In this document: positions 41,507-45,886 of the stretch, piece by piece
Position numbering within the stretch: the first letter of the stretch is position 1
Layout: each line of letters starts with the position of its first letter
Source of the DNA: Lentisphaeria bacterium UBA1732
GTDB lineage: Bacteria > Verrucomicrobiota > Lentisphaeria > Victivallales > UBA1829
Reading direction: 5' to 3'
Length of the DNA stretch: 45,886 nucleotides
NCBI GenBank assembly: GCA_002315855.1
Contig: DCIG01000082.1
Location: 1-45,886, forward strand
Notes under the pieces: model-generated
The model's input: the letters and a program-made list of their open reading frames with translations, nothing else
The model's database searches: none
Told to the model about the DNA's origin: nothing
Program-made: the position numbers and the translations under genes

Positions 41507-43615
41507 ATGCCGTTTCCGATGAAGGAACATCCGGCTTATACCCTCCGGGACGAATCCTGGCTGCTCTTCAACAGCCGCGTCCTGGAGGAAGCGACCACCT
41601 CCGGCAATCCGCTCCTCGAACAAGCAAAATTTTTGTCCATATTCAGCAGTAATCTGGATGAATTTTTCATGGTACGGATCGCCGGGCTGGCGCATTATGC
41701 TCCCGACAGCGAGCTGCATTACGGACTGGACAACAGCTGTTCTTTTGACCCGTATGAGTTGAGGCAGCGTCTGATCCGCAGGATTCGGCTTCTGCTGGAC
41801 AAGCAGACCCGGTTTTGGGAGAATGAACTGAAGCCCGCGCTGTCAAATCGCGGCATTCATCTGGTCGATGCCTTGAGCGAGCTTTCCCCTGAACTGTACC
41901 GAAAAGCGCAAAAATATTTTGATTGTGAACTGAAATACGTACTTTCGCCGGTCGCAATCGACCTGACGAAGCCCATGCCTCTCCTGCGAAATCTTGCGCT
42001 GGAACTTCTGGTAACACTGAGGGATGAGGCAGGACGGAAATATCTGGCATACATTGAGCTGCCTGCACTTTTGCCGCGATTCCTGAAAATTTTTCAGGAG
42101 GGCGAATTGTGGTGTATTCCGAATGAAGTGATTATCCGCGAGTTTCTGCCGGAACTTTTTCCGGGATACAAGCCGGAATCCTGCTCATTTTTCAGGATTA
42201 CGCGCGACCGCGATCTGACCTTTGATGAGGATGTCGTTCAGGATTTGATTTCCGAGTTGCAGAATGCCCTGCTGAAACGAGGACGAAGAACGATTGTGCG
42301 TTTGGAAATCAGCAGTGATGCAGGCCCTGACGAAAAGAAATTCCTGACTTCGCGGCTGGATTTGACAAATCATGAGGTATTCCTTTGCCGCAGTATGTTG
42401 AGAATGCGGGACCTGATGGAAATTGCAACAGTGGACATCTTCCCCGATTTGCGGGACAAACCGTTGAGTCCTCTGCCGTCGATTCACTGCCCCCCGCAAA
42501 TTTCCATGTTTGAAAATATCCGCAGGAACGGAGCTTTTTTTCTCCAGATGCCCTTTGAATCGTTTGAGCCGGTGATTCAGCTTTTGCAGGAAGCCGCATC
42601 GGACCCGGATGTGCTGGCAATCAAGCAGACGATTTACCGTGTCGGGCGGGAGTCGCCCATTGTGGAACAACTGATTCGCGCGGCGCGGAACGGCAAGCAG
42701 GTTACGGTCCTGTTTGAGATTTTTGCCCGGTTTGACGAAGAGAACAATCTGAATCACGGGCGTGTTTTGGCGGAGGCCGGAGCGAATGTTTTATATGGAT
42801 CGCCGAAACGCAAAGTCCATGCGAAAGCCTTGCTGATTATCCGGCGGGAGCAGGAGGGGATTCGTCGCTATGTGCATCTATCCACGGGGAATTACAACCC
42901 AGTAACCGCAAAACAGTACACCGACATCGGGTATTTCACCTGCGATGAGCAAATCGCGCAGGATGTGGCCATGCTGTTCAATTTTCTTACGGGATTTGCC
43001 GTGCCGCCCGCATGGAATAAACTCATCGTGGCGCCGTTTGTGATGCGCAATGAGATACTGAAGCGGATTGAAAATGAAAAAAATGCAGGGGAGAATGGGC
43101 GTATCACCATGAAAATGAATGCGCTGCTGGACCCGCAAATCATTGATGCGCTTTACCGAGCTGCCGGAAACGGAGTGAAGATTGATTTGATTGTGCGCGG
43201 AATCTGCACGCTGAATCCGGCATCGCTTCCCGCCAAAACGGCGAAAAATATCCGGATTATCAGCATTGTGGACCGTTTTCTGGAACATTCACGCATTTTC
43301 ATCTTCGGAAATCACGGTCAGCCTGAATATTTTGTCGGCAGTGCCGATATGATGCCGCGCAACCTGAACCACCGCATTGAACTGCTTTTCCCCGTGGAAA
43401 AGGACGATTTGCGGAAGGAACTGGACGGCATCGTATCCGCTCTGCTTCATGACAGATGCAAAGGACGGCACAAAAACTCCGAAAACAATTATCTGCGGCC
43501 GGCTCACCCTGAACAGTATGCGGCAGAACGGTCTCAGCTTTCCTTATATTATTTCTTCCGCGACCGCTATGAAAAATGGTCGCGGAGACAAAATGACTTT
43601 ACGACAGAAAGTTAA
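41507..43615 (+). CDS. ppk: Polyphosphate kinase PPK1
   Basis: 702 residues. PPK1 makes long-chain polyphosphate from ATP. The catalytic histidine is H438 (RKVHAKALLI); H457 (RYVHLSTGNYN) follows with the same 19-residue spacing as in the E. coli enzyme, and H594 (FLEHSRIF) matches the third conserved histidine. The N-terminal domain begins ESWLLFNSRVLEEA and SNLDEFFMVRIAG. ATG 41507 lacks a strong ribosome binding site; ATG 41519 is an alternative. The stop codon is immediately followed by the mazG start. Confidence 0.96.
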   Translation: MPFPMKEHPAYTLRDESWLLFNSRVLEEATTSGNPLLEQAKFLSIFSSNLDEFFMVRIAGLAHYAPDSELHYGLDNSCSFDPYELRQRLIRRIRLLLDKQTRFWENELKPALSNRGIHLVDALSELSPELYRKAQKYFDCELKYVLSPVAIDLTKPMPLLRNLALELLVTLRDEAGRKYLAYIELPALLPRFLKIFQEGELWCIPNEVIIREFLPELFPGYKPESCSFFRITRDRDLTFDEDVVQDLISELQNALLKRGRRTIVRLEISSDAGPDEKKFLTSRLDLTNHEVFLCRSMLRMRDLMEIATVDIFPDLRDKPLSPLPSIHCPPQISMFENIRRNGAFFLQMPFESFEPVIQLLQEAASDPDVLAIKQTIYRVGRESPIVEQLIRAARNGKQVTVLFEIFARFDEENNLNHGRVLAEAGANVLYGSPKRKVHAKALLIIRREQEGIRRYVHLSTGNYNPVTAKQYTDIGYFTCDEQIAQDVAMLFNFLTGFAVPPAWNKLIVAPFVMRNEILKRIENEKNAGENGRITMKMNALLDPQIIDALYRAAGNGVKIDLIVRGICTLNPASLPAKTAKNIRIISIVDRFLEHSRIFIFGNHGQPEYFVGSADMMPRNLNHRIELLFPVEKDDLRKELDGIVSALLHDRCKGRHKNSENNYLRPAHPEQYAAERSQLSLYYFFRDRYEKWSRRQNDFTTES

Positions 43616-44434
43616 ATGATGATGAATGATTCAATGAAAGAAATGATTCACCTGCAGCAGGTTATGAGAAGACTGCGTGCCCCGGACGGATGCCCGTGGG
43701 ACAAAGAACAGACCCATGAAACCTTGAAAGAGTGCATGATTGGCGAGACCGCGGAATATTTGGATGCGGTGGACCACGCCAGCGATGCCGAAATGAGGGA
43801 AGAGCTGGGGGACGTGCTGATGCAGGTGGTCATGAACAGCGTAATCGCGGAAGAACGCGGCGCATTTACGCTGGAAGATGTGGCGCATGATATTGCCGAG
43901 AAGATGATTCGCCGTCATCCGCATGTTTTCGGTGATGTGAAGGTCGCAAATTCAGCGGAAGTCCTGGTCAATTGGGCGAAAATCAAGAAGACGGAGCAGA
44001 CCGACCCCGCGCATGTGAGAAAGTCGGCTCTGGACGGCATCCCGCGCAATCTCCCCGCATTGTTCCGTGCTGAAAAAATGCAGAAAAAGGCCGCAAAGCA
44101 TGGATTCGACTGGACCGCCGATGCTCCGATTCTTGACAAAATCCACGAGGAAATTGCCGAACTGGATGCCGCTTTCGCCGCGAAAGACAATGCCGCAATT
44201 GAAGATGAGGCGGGCGATTTGCTGTTTTCCGTGGTCAATTTCCTGAGATTCCGCGGTTCGGACAGCGAGGAAGTCTTGCGGAAGTCCGCCGATAAATTCG
44301 ACAGACGCTACCGTGCCATGGAGGATTTGCTCCGGGAGCAGGGCAAGACCGTGGATGATTGCTCCGCCGCAGAGCTGGATGAACTGTGGAATGCTGTCAA
44401 GAAAACAGCATCCTGTAAAATCGAAAGCAAGTGA
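43616..44434 (+). CDS. mazG: Nucleoside triphosphate pyrophosphohydrolase MazG
   Basis: 272 residues. Both MazG helical repeats are present: GCPWDKEQTHETLKECMIGETAEYLDAV with EELGDVLMQVVMNS in the first, and EEIAELDAAF with DEAGDLLFSVVNFLRF in the second. The EExxE/ExxD metal-binding helices are intact. It hydrolyses (d)NTPs to monophosphates and pyrophosphate, a housecleaning role. It starts directly after the ppk stop codon; three ATGs in the first seven codons are possible starts. PPi/polyphosphate chemistry links it loosely with its neighbour. Confidence 0.94.
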   Translation: MMMNDSMKEMIHLQQVMRRLRAPDGCPWDKEQTHETLKECMIGETAEYLDAVDHASDAEMREELGDVLMQVVMNSVIAEERGAFTLEDVAHDIAEKMIRRHPHVFGDVKVANSAEVLVNWAKIKKTEQTDPAHVRKSALDGIPRNLPALFRAEKMQKKAAKHGFDWTADAPILDKIHEEIAELDAAFAAKDNAAIEDEAGDLLFSVVNFLRFRGSDSEEVLRKSADKFDRRYRAMEDLLREQGKTVDDCSAAELDELWNAVKKTASCKIESK

Positions 44435-44443
44435 GGCCGCACC

Positions 44444-45247
44444 ATGTCGAAATATTATCTTTTCTCCGGAATGGATTCCTATGATACGCCGGACAATGTG
44501 CCTGTATCGCTCGTTTTCAAGCTCATGGGACGCAGCCGCTGGTATTTTTATTACGACAATTTCAAGACGTTTATTCAGACCGGCATTTGCGGGAAAAAAG
44601 GCCGTCTTGATCAGGATATGCAGATTATGTTTTCCTCGCGCAACATCAAACTGATTGAGCGGTGCGGGGGCAGGGTGCATTTGCGCGGTTTGAATCATCT
44701 GCGCGAACTCGGCGGCAAGCCTGTCGTCATCGTCGGCAATCACATGAGTCTGCTGGAGACTGCCGCAATTCATGCCGTCATCCGCGAATATGTGGATTTT
44801 TCGTTTGTGGTGAAAGAATCTCTTCTCCATGTTCCTTTTTTCAAGCATATCCTGCTGTCGTTCAACTCGATTCCCGTCGGACGGACGAATCCGCGCGAAG
44901 ACCTGAAAGCCGTCCTGACGCAGGGAAAGAAGATTCTGGAAAGCGGGCGTTCCATGGTGATTTTCCCCCAGTCGACGCGCACGGATACGTTTGAACCGGA
45001 GCATTTCAACAGCATTGGCGTCAAGCTGGCAAAATCGGCGGGCGTTTCGATTCTGCCCATGGCGTTGAAGACGGACTTTATTTCCACCGGCAAAGGCAAA
45101 CTGCGCGACCTCGGCCCGATTCATCCCGAACGTGATGTCTGGTTTGAGTTTGGCGCACCGATTCCCGTGGAAGGAAATGGGCAGGATGCTCACCATGCCT
45201 CTGTGGAGTTTATCGGAAAATGCTTCGATCGCTGGAAAAACAGCTGA
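44444..45247 (+). CDS. PlsC-like acyltransferase with variant motifs
   Basis: 267 residues. A member of the 1-acyl-sn-glycerol-3-phosphate acyltransferase superfamily, which usually carries HxxxxD and FPEGTRS. Here the first motif is H100-MSLL-E105 (VGNHMSLLET) and the third is FPQSTRT. The run FNSIGVKLAKSAGVSILPMALKTDF agrees with a distinct subgroup I recall from anaerobes and deltaproteobacteria with the same changes, so it is likely active with Glu in place of Asp, but acyl acceptor is unknown. GAGG seven bases before ATG 44444. Follows mazG by nine bases and precedes a strong terminator. Confidence 0.82.
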   Translation: MSKYYLFSGMDSYDTPDNVPVSLVFKLMGRSRWYFYYDNFKTFIQTGICGKKGRLDQDMQIMFSSRNIKLIERCGGRVHLRGLNHLRELGGKPVVIVGNHMSLLETAAIHAVIREYVDFSFVVKESLLHVPFFKHILLSFNSIPVGRTNPREDLKAVLTQGKKILESGRSMVIFPQSTRTDTFEPEHFNSIGVKLAKSAGVSILPMALKTDFISTGKGKLRDLGPIHPERDVWFEFGAPIPVEGNGQDAHHASVEFIGKCFDRWKNS

Positions 45248-45296
45248 TTTTGCAACGCAAGACGCAGTAAAAGCATTTTCTGCGCCCCCCCAATAA

Positions 45297-45345
45297 AAAA
45301 CGGCAAATGAGGAATGATGCTTCCTTGTTTGCCGTTGTTTTTTAT
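45297..45345 (+). terminator. Terminator after acyltransferase gene
   Basis: AACGGCAAA pairs with TTTGCCGTT, with inner GAGGAA/TTCCT pairing, and is flanked by an A tract upstream and TGTTTTTTA downstream. A strong rho-independent terminator, probably active in both directions. Confidence 0.92.
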
Positions 45346-45374
45346 TCGGGGGAAACGGTTGCCATCTTTCCCCG

Positions 45375-45413
45375 CATTCCCCTGATTTTTCTACTTAATC
45401 AGAGGCGGGAATG
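45375..45413. repeat. Imperfect inverted repeat
   Basis: CATTCCC-CTGATT pairs with AATCAG-AGGC-GGGAATG around the loop TTTCTACTT; four bases bulge on the right arm. It precedes a G-rich run. It may be a second terminator or a protein-binding dyad. Confidence 0.4.
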
Positions 45414-45466
45414 AGGTGAAAAGGGGAGGGGGGTGAACTTTTTTCGAGGAAAATGCGGAAATTTAC

Positions 45467-45494
45467 TTGATTTTAAGCTGGGAGGGTGTATATT
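45467..45494 (+). promoter_or_regulatory. Tandem promoter 1
   Basis: TTGATT at 45467-45472, 16 bases ending GGGTG, TATATT at 45489-45494, then AAAT. Confidence 0.7.
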
Positions 45495-45602
45495 AAATTC
45501 TGTCGATGGTTCAAAATGACCGCGATGTTCTTTCAAATAAGCCGAAAACTGATGAATGAATTCGGAGAATCAAAAAAATCCGAAAAAAGTTCAGAAGTTT
45601 GC

Positions 45603-45631
45603 TTGAAAAAGTTTGAAACCGGGTGTAAATT
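45603..45631 (+). promoter_or_regulatory. Tandem promoter 2
   Basis: TTGAAA at 45603-45608, 17 bases ending GGGTG, TAAATT at 45626-45631, then AAAT. Followed at distance by the inverted pair GATTCCG/CGGAATC. Confidence 0.6.
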
Positions 45632-45791
45632 AAATGATGTCGGTGATTCCGAAACGAGTTGCTGATGATCCTTAAAAGTTGCCGGGAGCTGATGGAATCA
45701 GGAACGGAATCTGTGATGCGGAACAGAGCTGGTGCTTTTCCCAAAGATTTTCAGGATGAAATAAAATTTTGAAGATTTTTGAAAAAAGCAT

Positions 45792-45820
45792 TTGAAATAT
45801 GGCGAAAACAATGCTATATT
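45792..45820 (+). promoter_or_regulatory. Tandem promoter 3
   Basis: TTGAAA at 45792-45797, 17 bases ending ATGC, TATATT at 45815-45820, then AAAT. The best match of the three. Confidence 0.75.
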
Positions 45821-45886
45821 AAATTGCATCACCTGAATTCCGATGATAAAATCGGCAAGCAGGGTGAGACCCCGATGAGAGCTTGA

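Larger units (their letters stand above)
45248..45886. other. Gene-free right end with terminator and three promoters
   Basis: 639 bases without a supported gene. In order: an intrinsic terminator, an imperfect inverted repeat (45375-45413) and three promoter-like units reading rightward. The 77-codon minus-strand frame is opposite these promoters and has no ribosome binding site. The region presumably controls a gene to the right of the window. Confidence 0.65.

Noticed and set aside
45821..45886. Possible tRNA or riboswitch at the right edge
   Set aside because: I could not fold a cloverleaf or match a known riboswitch core; the sequence is cut by the window edge.

Overview
The window reads as chromosomal core DNA of a Gram-negative, probably anaerobic bacterium. 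Lipoprotein-releasing LolCD genes, a heptosyltransferase-family glycosyltransferase and a lipoprotein indicate an outer membrane. HydF, the [FeFe]-hydrogenase maturase, indicates a fermentative anaerobic lifestyle. The mix of paired PilB-type ATPases, CdaA/CdaR (c-di-AMP), a secreted GH30 glycanase and large secreted proteins of unknown family fits the PVC superphylum, perhaps Lentisphaerota (Victivallales-like). That placement is inference from gene content only. I see no tRNA, rRNA, CRISPR array, transposase or phage gene.

Layout. 0.3-7.7 kb (+): BASS-type transporter, uvrA, topA with an unusual C-terminus, and a SanA/DUF218 protein, closed by a strong bidirectional terminator. 7.7-11.7 kb (-): a LacI-type regulator followed by a large exported protein joining a gingipain-like region to a transglutaminase-like region. 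11.9-17.2 kb (-): a likely five-gene unit of small lipoprotein, two unknown proteins, rmuC and a DsbD-like protein, interrupted by a tandem palindromic repeat. 17.5-19.7 kb (-): a U32 family protein. 20.0-23.6 kb (+): lolC-lolD-amidohydrolase, overlapping genes. 23.6-26.3 kb (-): coaX-trpF-hydF. 26.5-32.4 kb (-): a pilus/type II secretion motor operon (two PilB-type ATPases, PilT, PilC). 32.5-36.2 kb (+): metallophosphoesterase, GT9 glycosyltransferase, secreted protein. 36.3-38.0 kb (+): free-standing GH30. 38.2-40.0 kb (+): cdaA-cdaR. 40.2-45.3 kb (+): argG, ppk, mazG and a PlsC-like acyltransferase, then a terminator. 45.35-45.89 kb: gene-free DNA carrying three promoter-like units in tandem that fire out of the window.

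Promoters are easy to see: the recurring form is TTGAAA (or TTGAYT), 16-17 bases, then TATATT. They settle several start codons, notably for argG and the first PilB gene, where the longest open frame begins inside the -35 box.

The observations most worth a second look are: three tandem repeats replacing the zinc fingers at the end of TopA; the C25-like/transglutaminase-like exported protein and its regulator with helically phased direct repeats; a PilB paralogue whose Asp box reads APN instead of DPD; CdaA with DCA in place of DGA; CoaX with Asn in the first phosphate-binding motif; the paired palindromic repeats near 15.8 kb; and the promoter array at the right end.
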